Of a stretch of DNA of 7,824 bases, positions 1-6,826 are shown piece after piece (position 1 is the stretch's first letter; each line of letters opens with the position of its first letter). The position numbers and the translations under genes were made by a program. The DNA is taken from positions 1 through 7,824 of the forward strand of contig JAADDT010000030.1 in the NCBI GenBank assembly GCA_013153765.1, given 5' to 3'. Source of the stretch: Aquificota bacterium (lineage in GTDB: Bacteria > Aquificota > Aquificia > Aquificales > Hydrogenothermaceae). The notes under the pieces were generated by a model. The model saw only the letters and a program-made list of their open reading frames with translations, ran no database searches and had not been told where the DNA came from.

Positions 1-26
1 TTACCAACAGCTTTAAGGGATTAGGT
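1..26 (+). other. Leader of fabH, probably including the 3' end of an upstream gene
   Basis: This short edge segment holds the fabH ribosome binding site, AAGGGA at 15-20, six bases before the ATG. Two forward frames carry a stop here (TAA at 14-16, TAG at 22-24), so an upstream gene may end only a few bases before fabH. In many bacteria plsX precedes fabH, but seven or fewer residues are too little to identify it. No promoter is visible, which fits fabH being a downstream gene of an operon. Confidence 0.3.
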
Positions 27-959
27 ATGAAAGCTAAAATTACCGGAATAGGAATGTACGTCCCGCCGAGAGTACTTACAAACCACGACCTTGAAAAGGT
101 ACTTGACACGACTGACGAATGGATAACAACCAGAACGGGGATTAAGGAAAGGAGAATTGCTGAGGAGTGGGAGAAGGCAAGCGACCTTGCCTTACCTGCG
201 TCGCAGGAGGCGATAAAAAACGCAGGTCTTACCCCGAAGGATATAGACTGTGTCATAGTTGCCACCTCCACACCGGATATGGCATTTCCATCTACAGCCT
301 GTTTTTTAGCTGACAAACTGGGATGTGCAAAGCCGATGGCTTTTGACATATCCGCCGCCTGTAGCGGCTTTATTTACGGTCTTACAACAGCAAACTCGTT
401 CATCACCTCAGGACAGTTTAAAAATGTGCTGGTGGTGGGGGCTGAGGTTTTTTCAAAAATAATAGACTGGAACGACAGGTCAACGGCGGTAATATTCGGG
501 GACGGGGCTGGGGCAGTAGTCCTTTCAGCCACGGAAGGGGACAGCGGAATACTTTCTGCCGTTATGAAGTCAGACGGTTCACACTGGGGCTCCCTTTACT
601 GTCCTGTAGGGGAAAAACTCCGTATGAGGGGCAGGGAAACATTCAAGCTTGCGATAAAATCTATGGAAACCGCCTGCAGAAAGGCACTCCATCAGGCAGG
701 TCTGGAGCTGTCCGATATCTCTCTGGTAATTCCACATCAGGCTAACATAAGGATAATAAACGCTCTGGCTGAAAGAATGGAACTGCCTGATGAGAAGGTT
801 TTCAGCAACATACACAGGTACGGCAACACCAGTGCCGCCTCAATACCGATAGCCATGTACGAGGCACATAAAGAAGGTCTGTTCAAAGAAGGGGACAACC
901 TTCTTCTCACCGCCTTCGGCGGCGGTTTAACGTGGGGGGCAATTGCCCTTAAATACTAG
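27..959 (+). CDS. fabH: Beta-ketoacyl-[acyl-carrier-protein] synthase III (KAS III)
   Basis: FabH starts type II fatty-acid synthesis in the cytoplasm by condensing acetyl-CoA (or another short acyl-CoA) with malonyl-ACP to give a beta-ketoacyl-ACP. The protein has 310 residues, close to the usual 310-330. The full Cys-His-Asn triad is visible: Cys112 in ISAACSGF, His237 in IPHQAN and Asn267 in RYGNTSAAS. The N-terminal [12 protein letters not shown] block, the FGDGAGA block near 158-163 and the C-terminal glycine loop (FGGGLTWGA, about 297-305) are also typical. The ATG is supported by AAGGGA six bases upstream, and the N-terminus aligns with family starts, although the frame stays open to the window edge. 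The last 11 bases overlap the end of the convergent DUF151 gene. The identification is secure, but the acyl-CoA preference cannot be read from sequence. Confidence 0.97.
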   Translation: MKAKITGIGMYVPPRVLTNHDLEKVLDTTDEWITTRTGIKERRIAEEWEKASDLALPASQEAIKNAGLTPKDIDCVIVATSTPDMAFPSTACFLADKLGCAKPMAFDISAACSGFIYGLTTANSFITSGQFKNVLVVGAEVFSKIIDWNDRSTAVIFGDGAGAVVLSATEGDSGILSAVMKSDGSHWGSLYCPVGEKLRMRGRETFKLAIKSMETACRKALHQAGLELSDISLVIPHQANIRIINALAERMELPDEKVFSNIHRYGNTSAASIPIAMYEAHKEGLFKEGDNLLLTAFGGGLTWGAIALKY

Positions 960-1428
960 ACCTGCCGAAGTCTTCCGGTTTTATGGACTCAAGCCAGTCC
1001 TTCAGGTCTTCTTCCTTACCGTCCTGATGGTGGGACTCCATCTGGGATTTTTCAAGCACCTCTTCAGACACGAAGATTGGAGCTCCACTCCTTAAAGCCA
1101 GATTAATAGCATCACTTGGTCTTGAGTCAACCTTAACCTGCTTACGGTCTGTTTTGATGGAGATTTCTGCGTAGTAGGTGTTGTCCTTCAGGTCGTTAAT
1201 GTGTATGTATTCCACTATCCCGTTTAAGGCTGTGATTATGTTGGTCAGAAGGTCGTGTGTCATAGGTCTTGGTCTGGTAATTCCCTCTAACTGCATGGCT
1301 ATGGCGTTTGCCTCAAAAACCCCTATCCAGATGGGAAGCACGTGGTTCGTATCCTTTCCTTTCAGGACAACGATGGGCATATTTGTCATCGGATCAAGCG
1401 TTATGCCCTGCACCTGCATCTCTACCAT
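949..1428 (-). CDS. DUF151 bifunctional nuclease family protein
   Basis: This 159-residue protein belongs to the DUF151 (BFN) family. Plant members were reported to have DNase and RNase activity, and a Thermotoga member has a solved structure; the bacterial role is largely unknown. Family hallmarks are clear: [14 protein letters not shown] at about 31-44, RPMTHDLL at 54-61, [13 protein letters not shown] at 101-113 and PIFVSEEVL at 117-125. A charged tail follows, ending in a [12 protein letters not shown] segment that is common in bacterial members. There is no signal peptide, so it should be cytoplasmic. The ATG lies inside the last codons of miaB (seven-base overlap), with GGAGG inside the miaB reading frame about seven bases upstream, so translation is probably coupled to miaB. 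Its 3' end overlaps fabH tail-to-tail by 11 bases. The family is certain; nuclease activity here is inferred. Confidence 0.92.
   Translation of the reverse strand: MVEMQVQGITLDPMTNMPIVVLKGKDTNHVLPIWIGVFEANAIAMQLEGITRPRPMTHDLLTNIITALNGIVEYIHINDLKDNTYYAEISIKTDRKQVKVDSRPSDAINLALRSGAPIFVSEEVLEKSQMESHHQDGKEEDLKDWLESIKPEDFGRSSI
963..984 (+). terminator. Weak candidate intrinsic terminator after fabH
   Basis: Just after the fabH stop, CCGAA (965-969) can pair with TTCCGG (973-978) with one bulged C and a three-base loop, followed by TTTT (979-982). The stem is short and imperfect and also codes for the DUF151 C-terminus. I list it only because of its position: a transcript leaving fabH would otherwise run antisense into the DUF151 gene. 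Confidence 0.2.
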
Positions 1429-2756
1429 AATTGAGCCTCCTCACTTATTACTTTTACAGCTTCTCCCTCAAGGGAAAACCTATTTACCCTGTTTATTTTT
1501 ACCTTAACGATTTCTCCTAATAAATTATGCCCGCTGTCAATGTGGACAAGCTTATTTGTCCTTGTTCTTCCTACAAACTTTCCTTCCTTTTCTTCTTCAA
1601 CAAGGACTTCCACAGTTTTGTCTTGGTATTCCTTATTTTTCTTAAATGTAATTTCTTTCTGCAGGTTTATCAAGTCCGAAAGCCACCTGCTTACGGTCTC
1701 TCCGTCCTCCGTCTGGGACAGTTCTGCCGCAGGCGTTCCCGGTCTTGGAGAATACTTGAAGGCGAAAACCTGATCGTATTCAACCTCTTTCAGCACCTTT
1801 ATCGTTTCCAGATAGTCCTGATAGGTTTCGCCGGGAAAACCGACGATGATATCCGTTGAAAGGGCTATGTCAGGTATGTACTTTTTCAGCAGTTCTATCT
1901 TTTCCAGATACTCTTTTTGCGTATATCCCCTGTCCATAGCCTTAAGTATCCTGTCCGAGCCTGCCTGTATGGGCAGGTGGAGGTATTCGCATACCTGCGG
2001 TATTTCAGCCATAGCTTTTATAGTGTCCTCGTCAAGGTCTTTAGGATGTCCTGTTGTGAACCTTATCCTTTCCACACCTTCAACCTGTGAAACGGCGTAA
2101 AGCAGTTGGTAAAACTTCACGTCTCCCAAGTCCTTGCCGTAGGCTGTAACGTTTTGACCTATAAGGTGTATTTCCTTAACCCCGTCTTCCACTAACCACT
2201 GGACTTCCTGCAGTATTTCCCCTATCCTTCTGCTCCTTTCCTTACCTCTGGTATAAGGGACTATACAGTAGGTACACCTTTTATCACAGCCTCTTATTAC
2301 GGTGATGTAAGCTGTATATTTGTTGTCCCTTACGGTAGGATACCTGTCCAGTTCCGTTTCCCTTTCGTCTATTTCTTCTATTATTTCAACAGCCTTGTTT
2401 CCCCTTTCCGCCTCCTTCAAAAGCTGGGGAAGGTTGTGTATGTTTGTAGTCCCGAAAACCATATCAACAAAAGGAGCTTTCTGGAGAAGCTCGTACCCTG
2501 CCCTCTGGGCTAAACAGCCACAAACACCTATTACCGCATCGGGATTTTTGTTTTTTACCTTTTTAAATTCCCCAAGTGCGGACAGAACCTTCTGGTCTGG
2601 CTTTTCCCTTACGGAACAGGTATTGACCAGAATAAGGTCTGCCTCCTGCCAGTGGTTAGCAGGCTCGTACCCTAAACTTTTCAGTATGCCTGCTATTTTC
2701 TGGCTGTCGTTAACGTTCATCTGACAGCCGAAAGTCCTTATGTAGTATTTTTTCAC
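1422..2756 (-). CDS. miaB: tRNA-2-methylthio-N6-dimethylallyladenosine synthase MiaB (GTG start proposed)
   Basis: MiaB is a radical-SAM methylthiotransferase that converts i6A37 to ms2i6A37 in tRNAs reading codons that start with U. Numbering from the proposed GTG gives 444 residues. The N-terminal UPF0004 domain has its three auxiliary-cluster cysteines, Cys11 (FGCQMN), Cys47 (NTCSV) and Cys81 (CGCLAQ). The radical-SAM CxxxCxxC motif is Cys157, Cys161 and Cys164 (GCDKRCTYCIVPYTRG). A C-terminal TRAM domain for tRNA binding spans about 374-438. FGCQMN and the IVPYTRGKERSR segment favour MiaB over RimO or MtaB. A longer ATG reading begins at 2786 and adds ten residues, but GGAG eight bases before the GTG, the position of a predicted promoter, and the family-like beginning KKYYIRTFGCQMN favour 2756. 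It overlaps the DUF151 start by seven bases. The DMAPP used to make its i6A substrate is also an IspA substrate. Confidence 0.95.
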   Translation of the reverse strand: MKKYYIRTFGCQMNVNDSQKIAGILKSLGYEPANHWQEADLILVNTCSVREKPDQKVLSALGEFKKVKNKNPDAVIGVCGCLAQRAGYELLQKAPFVDMVFGTTNIHNLPQLLKEAERGNKAVEIIEEIDERETELDRYPTVRDNKYTAYITVIRGCDKRCTYCIVPYTRGKERSRRIGEILQEVQWLVEDGVKEIHLIGQNVTAYGKDLGDVKFYQLLYAVSQVEGVERIRFTTGHPKDLDEDTIKAMAEIPQVCEYLHLPIQAGSDRILKAMDRGYTQKEYLEKIELLKKYIPDIALSTDIIVGFPGETYQDYLETIKVLKEVEYDQVFAFKYSPRPGTPAAELSQTEDGETVSRWLSDLINLQKEITFKKNKEYQDKTVEVLVEEEKEGKFVGRTRTNKLVHIDSGHNLLGEIVKVKINRVNRFSLEGEAVKVISEEAQLW

Positions 2757-2764
2757 CTTTTCTA

Positions 2765-2768
2765 CTCC
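2765..2768 (-). promoter_or_regulatory. Shine-Dalgarno site that decides the miaB start
   Basis: On the minus strand GGAG, within GGCGGAG, lies eight bases upstream of the GTG at 2756. The competing ATG at 2786 has only GGGAA about 15 bases upstream, which is too far for good initiation. This supports GTG as the main miaB start. Confidence 0.6.
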
Positions 2769-2789
2769 GCCACCGCTTTTTTCCATAAC

Positions 2790-2822
2790 AATATATTATT
2801 TCCCAGTTTTAAACATTTTCAA
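2790..2822 (-). promoter_or_regulatory. Predicted sigma-70-type promoter for miaB-DUF151
   Basis: On the minus strand TTGAAA (2822-2817) is followed after 18 bases by TAATAT (2798-2793); an overlapping TATATT (2795-2790) is a closer -10 match but has no well-spaced -35. Both predict transcription starting at about 2783-2786. That is on or just inside the upstream ATG and about 30 bases before the GTG start. It sits in the only real gap of the leftward block, so miaB-DUF151 may be transcribed separately as well as by read-through from purB. Confidence 0.45.
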
Positions 2823-2828
2823 AACATT

Positions 2829-4217
2829 TTATTTTTCCCTGATTACGGTATAGCCGAAGTTGAAGGTTTTCGTCTCCGCAGGGCTTAAGGTAAATTCCCA
2901 GTATACAATTCCCTTTTCGTCTATCCTTTTCCACTTCAGGCTTGAAAAGGGCTTTACTTTTACCTTTTCGCTTGTTGAAACCGGCAGTTTGTCCGCAACG
3001 GTGATCTTCATCTGCTTTTTGTGCCTGTTGGTTATGGTGTACTTCCACTCTTTTTTCGTCTCCAGTTTGCCGAAAAAGGTCTCTTCCGTAAAGTCCTTTA
3101 TCTTTTCCTTTGAGACGGAAACAAAAATGTCCTCACCGAAGTAAAGCGTATTTTCCTTTCCTTTCTCAACGGAAGGGAACCTTCCCTTTCCTGCAAAAAC
3201 GCCGTCTATGTAGTACTCACCTTTAAAGGAGGAAGGATAGTACCTGTCCGGCTTGAAGGTCGCCTTCATAAACGGCGTTATAGTCCCGTAGCCGTCTATA
3301 AAAACGGAAAAACTGGCAGGATAGGTATCCTTCACAACCGTAAGAACGGCTTCCTTCCCGTCAGGCAGGTTTACACCGTCAACCTGAAAGTAAACCTTTA
3401 CCGGCGTTTCCACGTATGAAACCTCCTGCCTTTTTCCCCTTTCCATCGGAGCAATGGGCGGGGATTTCAGTATTGGGCGAGGAGTATAGGGAGGCGGAGG
3501 CTCAAGCCTTCCAGTTTTGTGGTAAGAGTGATACCTGACGGTAATGTTTTTCAGGTCTGTTCCCGTCTGCTGGCTAACGTAAACCCTGCTTGTTATGGTG
3601 AGTTTTCCGTTAAGGCTGTCAGCGGACAGTATGTATTTCTGGTCTGCCTTTGCAGGGACTTTGGACAGGACGGTCATACTGCCGTAAACGGGAGACGGAC
3701 AGTTTACGGACAGTCTGTAGCTTTTTCCCTTTGCCTTCCGCGTTTTTTCCAGCTCTTCTTTCAGTTTTTTTAGTTTTTCTTCAAGCTCTTTTTTCTCTAT
3801 AACCTTTTTTGAATAGTATTGGGAAAACCTGCCTAAAAAGGAAAAAACGCCTTCCTCCCCCTTCAGAGATACCTTTTCAAGCAGGAAAATTTCCTTTTCC
3901 ACCGCCTTTAGACGGCTTTCTATCCCCTTTATCCTTTCTTCCAGCCTTTCCACAGCCGTATCCTTTTCCGGAACGGGCAGTTCCAATACCTGCGTAAGGA
4001 TACATTCTTCAGGTTTAAGGAAAAAAGCTGTGTTCTGCAGGTCTGTAAAAGAGGGCAGGTTTAAAACTGTAGAGGTGTTCCTGTCAAGCTTAAAACTACC
4101 TTCCTGTATTAGGAATGCGGTGTTCCTGTACAAATCCAGAACGACAGGTCTTACAGTCTCTCCGTAAGACAGGCTGAAAATAAGCAGTCCTGCCAGACTG
4201 CCAGCTAAAGCCTTCAT
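2829..4217 (-). CDS. Exported DUF4139 domain-containing protein with coiled coil
   Basis: This 462-residue protein is of unknown function. Residues 1-19 form a signal peptide: Lys2, a hydrophobic core (LAGLLIFSL) and a likely cleavage after SYG. There is no lipobox Cys and no other membrane segment, so it should be periplasmic or surface-associated. Residues about 20-80 resemble the DUF4140 N-terminal region (YRNTAF and LNLPSF stretches). A long charged coiled coil covers about 85-165. The DUF4139 beta-rich region starts near 200 (YVSQQTGTDLKNITV), is interrupted by a proline-rich linker at about 238-258, and ends with the family-typical EWKYTITNRHKKQ and ADKLPVS segments. AGGGGG lies four to five bases before the ATG at 4217; an in-frame TTG directly before it is too close to that site. 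It follows purB by eight bases, so it is probably co-transcribed. No catalytic residues are recognisable; a structural or envelope role is a guess. Confidence 0.88.
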   Translation of the reverse strand: MKALAGSLAGLLIFSLSYGETVRPVVLDLYRNTAFLIQEGSFKLDRNTSTVLNLPSFTDLQNTAFFLKPEECILTQVLELPVPEKDTAVERLEERIKGIESRLKAVEKEIFLLEKVSLKGEEGVFSFLGRFSQYYSKKVIEKKELEEKLKKLKEELEKTRKAKGKSYRLSVNCPSPVYGSMTVLSKVPAKADQKYILSADSLNGKLTITSRVYVSQQTGTDLKNITVRYHSYHKTGRLEPPPPYTPRPILKSPPIAPMERGKRQEVSYVETPVKVYFQVDGVNLPDGKEAVLTVVKDTYPASFSVFIDGYGTITPFMKATFKPDRYYPSSFKGEYYIDGVFAGKGRFPSVEKGKENTLYFGEDIFVSVSKEKIKDFTEETFFGKLETKKEWKYTITNRHKKQMKITVADKLPVSTSEKVKVKPFSSLKWKRIDEKGIVYWEFTLSPAETKTFNFGYTVIREK

Positions 4218-4225
4218 CAATCCCC

Positions 4226-5536
4226 CTAATACTTTCCAAATACCCTTTTATAAATATAAGGGACGTTTTTCAAAAAGGCATTAATGTCAAATATTTTTTC
4301 TATTTCTGCAGGTGTAAGCCTTTCCATCACTTCCTTATCCTGAAGCAGGGCGTCCTTAAACATTAAGCCGGGAGTGTCCCATGACTTCATTGCGTTCCTC
4401 TGGACTATGTCGTAAGCCTCGTCCCTTGAAAGTCCCTTCTCAACCAGTGCAACCAGCACCTTTGAGGAGAAAAACAGTCCTTTAGACAAATCCATGTTCC
4501 TTTTCATGTTCTCCGGATAAACGACCAGACCTTCCAGCACTTTTTTCGTAAGGTGGAGTATGTAGTCAAGGGCTATGGCACTGTCCGGCAGAACAACCCT
4601 TTCCACCGAAGAGTGTGATATGTCCCTTTCGTGCCAGAGGGCTATGTTTTCCATAGCCGGTATTGAGTTTACTCTTATTACACGGGCAAGACCTGTAATC
4701 CTTTCGCAGGTAATAGGATTTTTCTTGTGTGGCATGGCTGAAGAACCCCTCTGTCCCTTCTTAAACGGCTCCTGTGCCTCAAGGACTTCCGTCCTCTGCA
4801 GGTGTCTTATCTCCACCGCTATCTTTTCAAGTGTTGATGCGGTAATTGCCATTGCGGTCATAAACTCGGCGTGCCTGTCCCTCTGGACTACCTGATTGGA
4901 AACAGGTTCAGGTTTTAAACCAAGCTCCTCCAAAGCGTACTTTTCCACTTCAGGCGGAATGTTTGAGTAAGTTCCTACCGCTCCGGATATGGCACCTACA
5001 GACACGGTCTCCCTTGCCCTTTCAAGCCTTTCCCTGTTCCTTTTCATCTCCTCGTACCACAGTGCAAACTTCAGACCGAAAACCATAGGCTCTGCGTGGA
5101 CGCCGTGCGTCCTGCCCATCATAACGGTTTTTTTATACTTAAATGCGTTTTCCATAAGAACCGGAAGGAGAAGGTCTATATCCTGCAGAAGTATGTCTAT
5201 CGCCTCCCTCATAAGCAGTCCAAGTGCGGTATCAATCACATCGGAAGAGGTAATGCCAAGGTGTATGTACCTGCCGTTTTCCCCCACCTGCTCCGCTATG
5301 GCGGTGACAAACGCCAGAACATCGTGATTGTAAATGGCGTCAAGCTGGTGTATCCTTTCAACCACCTTCTCGTCTATGTGCGTTTTTTCCTCTATCTCCT
5401 TCAAAGCCTCGTCAGGTATCTTTCCCAGCCTGTTCCACGCCTTACAGACGGCTATCTCAACATCAAGCCACTTCTGGAATTTGTTCTGCTCGCTCCACAC
5501 GTTCCCCATACGCTCAAGTGTGTACCTTTTTATCAT
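4226..5536 (-). CDS. purB: Adenylosuccinate lyase
   Basis: PurB acts twice in purine synthesis, releasing fumarate from SAICAR to give AICAR and from adenylosuccinate to give AMP. The 436-residue length matches the bacterial and archaeal-type enzyme. The fumarate-lyase signature GSSAMPHKKNP is at 264-274, containing the flexible-loop serine expected to act as catalytic base (Ser265 or Ser266). The other active-site blocks are His71-Asp72 (YNHDV), TSSD at 96-99 and His144 in GRTHGVHAEP. The start codon has AGGAGAG four bases upstream, an unambiguous ribosome site. It is the first gene of the leftward block and is divergent from yraN, with its own perfect TATAAT box. Its stop codon lies next to the ribosome site of the DUF4139 gene, suggesting co-transcription. 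No oddities were seen. Confidence 0.97.
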   Translation of the reverse strand: MIKRYTLERMGNVWSEQNKFQKWLDVEIAVCKAWNRLGKIPDEALKEIEEKTHIDEKVVERIHQLDAIYNHDVLAFVTAIAEQVGENGRYIHLGITSSDVIDTALGLLMREAIDILLQDIDLLLPVLMENAFKYKKTVMMGRTHGVHAEPMVFGLKFALWYEEMKRNRERLERARETVSVGAISGAVGTYSNIPPEVEKYALEELGLKPEPVSNQVVQRDRHAEFMTAMAITASTLEKIAVEIRHLQRTEVLEAQEPFKKGQRGSSAMPHKKNPITCERITGLARVIRVNSIPAMENIALWHERDISHSSVERVVLPDSAIALDYILHLTKKVLEGLVVYPENMKRNMDLSKGLFFSSKVLVALVEKGLSRDEAYDIVQRNAMKSWDTPGLMFKDALLQDKEVMERLTPAEIEKIFDINAFLKNVPYIYKRVFGKY

Positions 5537-5554
5537 AGGTCTCTCCTGCAGGTT

Positions 5555-5584
5555 TTGTTTAGCAAATATTATAACTGGTATAAT
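5555..5584 (+). promoter_or_regulatory. yraN-ispA-queF promoter with extended -10
   Basis: An extended -10, TGGTATAAT, lies at 5576-5584 with a perfect TATAAT hexamer at 5579-5584. The best -35 match is the weak TTGTTT at 5555-5560, 18 bases upstream; an extended -10 can compensate for a poor -35. The predicted start site is 5591-5592, and the A at 5592 is the first base of the yraN ATG. The hexamer forms an inverted repeat with the purB -10, with only five bases between them. Confidence 0.65.
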
Positions 5585-5596
5585 CTTTTTTATGAA
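5568..5596 (-). promoter_or_regulatory. purB promoter
   Basis: On the minus strand a perfect TATAAT occupies 5573-5568, preceded after 17 bases by TTCATA (5596-5591), a four-of-six match to the -35 consensus. Transcription would begin near 5560-5561, giving a leader of about 24 bases that contains AGGAGAG. The -35 element lies on the yraN start codon, so the promoter physically overlaps yraN and its promoter. Confidence 0.65.
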
Positions 5597-5942
5597 AAGT
5601 TATGAAAAGGGAAAACTGTTTGAGGATAAGGCGGTAGAAATTCTAAAAAAAGCCGGCTACCGTATTCTGGACAGGAACTTCAGGACAAGGCAGGGAGAAA
5701 TAGACATTATTGCGGAGGACGGAGACACGCTGGTTTTCGTTGAGGTCAGGTACAGGAAAAACGGTAATTTCGGCTCTCCAGAAGAGACGGTAAACAGGCA
5801 GAAGGTAAAAAAACTCGTATCCACAGCGTATAGATACATATCAATGAAAAACCTGAACAAAGCAGGTATAAGGTTTGACCTGATAGCCATTGAAGGCGGT
5901 CAGATAAGACATTTGAAAAATGTTATTGAGGACATATTTTAA
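5592..5942 (+). CDS. YraN family (UPF0102) endonuclease-fold protein
   Basis: This 116-residue cytoplasmic protein belongs to the UPF0102/YraN family, which has a restriction-endonuclease-like (PD-(D/E)XK superfamily) fold and no firmly established function; a link to DNA repair or recombination is often suggested. The family core is present: GKLFEDKAVEILKKAGY at the start, then ILDRNFRTRQGEIDII (25-40), LVFVEVRYR (47-55) and a PEETVN...KVKKL segment (63-75). Putative metal ligands are Glu36, Asp38 and Glu51, with Arg53 at the position of the superfamily Lys; Arg also occurs there in other YraN proteins. The ATG fits the family start, but no Shine-Dalgarno sequence precedes it and the promoter places transcription at that ATG, so the mRNA is probably leaderless. 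The frame stays open upstream through purB antisense, which I judge non-coding. ispA follows after 11 bases. Confidence 0.9.
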   Translation: MKSYEKGKLFEDKAVEILKKAGYRILDRNFRTRQGEIDIIAEDGDTLVFVEVRYRKNGNFGSPEETVNRQKVKKLVSTAYRYISMKNLNKAGIRFDLIAIEGGQIRHLKNVIEDIF

Positions 5943-5953
5943 AGCGGTGGATT

Positions 5954-6826
5954 ATGGAGATAGGCAGTTATTTAAAAAAGCAGGCGGAATTTATCAACAC
6001 CAAAATAAGGGAACACATACCTTCAGGCATTCCTGAAAAGCTATTTGAAGCTATGGCTTACTCCCTTATGGCAGGTGGTAAAAGGATAAGACCTATTCTG
6101 GTTCTTGAAAGTGCAAAGGCTTTAGGCATGGAAAACACTGACAGCATTACTGACATTGCGGTTGCCTGTGAGTTCGTCCACACCTACTCCCTCATACACG
6201 ACGACCTGCCTGCTATGGACGACGACGATTTACGAAGAGGCAAACCTACCTGCCACGTGGTTTACGGAGAGGCTATAGCCATACTATCGGGAGACGGCTT
6301 ACAGTCGTATGCGTTTGAGTTAATATCAAGCAATAGAACCGTCCCACCGGAAAAGCTGGTAAAGGTTATAAACCTGCTTGCCCACGGGACAGGAATATAC
6401 GGCATGGTGGCAGGTCAGGCGGCGGACATACTCCACGAAAAGGAAAACTCCTTTGACGACATACAGTTCATACACACCCACAAAACAGCCAGGTTTATCC
6501 AGTCCTGCTGTCAGATAGGAGGAGTGCTGGCAGGCGGAAGTGAGGAGGAAGTGAACGCCCTTGGAAATTACGGACTTTACATAGGTCTTGCCTTCCAGAT
6601 ACAGGACGACATTCTTGACGAGATAGGAGACGAAAAGAAGTTAGGTAAAAAAACCAGAAAGGACAGGGAGAAAAACAAGCTTACTTACCCTGCCGTTTAC
6701 GGCATTGAAAAGTCCAGACAGGTGGCAAGGGAGTATGTTGAGAACGCCATAGAACAGATTAAAATATTAAAACGCCCTCAAATACTACAGCAGATAGCCC
6801 AGTATATTATAAACAGAGAGGTATAG
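5954..6826 (+). CDS. ispA: Short-chain trans-polyprenyl diphosphate synthase, probably farnesyl diphosphate synthase
   Basis: The enzyme adds isopentenyl diphosphate to DMAPP and GPP to make the C15 (possibly C20) precursor of quinone side chains and undecaprenyl carrier lipid. It has 290 residues, as expected for bacterial IspA. The substrate motif GGKRIRP is at 41-47. The first aspartate-rich motif, DDLPAMDDDD at 83-92, has the two-residue insertion of bacterial type II enzymes, followed by RRGKPTCH. The second is QDDILDEIGD at 217-226, with a conserved Lys in HKTARF near 177. Tyr78, five residues before the first motif, is the bulky residue associated with stopping at C15, so FPP is more likely than GGPP; this is inference. 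GGTGG (5946-5950) just before the ATG serves as ribosome site. It is the middle gene of the rightward operon, with yraN 11 bases before and queF directly after its stop. Confidence 0.92.
   Translation: MEIGSYLKKQAEFINTKIREHIPSGIPEKLFEAMAYSLMAGGKRIRPILVLESAKALGMENTDSITDIAVACEFVHTYSLIHDDLPAMDDDDLRRGKPTCHVVYGEAIAILSGDGLQSYAFELISSNRTVPPEKLVKVINLLAHGTGIYGMVAGQAADILHEKENSFDDIQFIHTHKTARFIQSCCQIGGVLAGGSEEEVNALGNYGLYIGLAFQIQDDILDEIGDEKKLGKKTRKDREKNKLTYPAVYGIEKSRQVAREYVENAIEQIKILKRPQILQQIAQYIINREV

Noticed and set aside
1527..2724. Several plus-strand open frames of 77-134 codons antisense to miaB.
   Set aside because: They have Ser/Phe/Leu-rich low-complexity translations typical of antisense frames, no ribosome sites, and sit over invariant MiaB motifs.
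2811..2830. Direct repeat AAACATTTT twice with an 11-base period.
   Set aside because: It is short, AT-rich and coincides with the predicted miaB -35 area. Two copies are not enough to propose an operator.
2809..3997. Open frames in other frames across the DUF4139 gene, both strands.
   Set aside because: The translations match no family I know and conflict with a gene that has a signal peptide, coiled coil and family motifs.
4218..4220. TTG as the start codon of the DUF4139 gene.
   Set aside because: The AGGGGG ribosome site lies only one or two bases before this TTG but at four to five bases before the adjacent ATG, so ATG at 4217 is preferred.
5545..5552. Palindrome CCTGCAGG in the purB leader.
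   Set aside because: CTGCAGG recurs within genes throughout the window as a consequence of codon use, and here it overlaps the ribosome site. There is no sign of a regulator site.
5334..5591. In-frame upstream extension of yraN to a 202-residue protein.
   Set aside because: The extension is antisense to purB, lies upstream of the predicted start site, and its residues do not resemble a YraN N-terminus. The family begins at the ATG at 5592.
5096..5605. A 169-codon plus-strand open frame antisense to purB.
   Set aside because: It has no ribosome site or recognisable domain and lies almost wholly within the strongly supported purB gene. It is a by-product of purB codon use.
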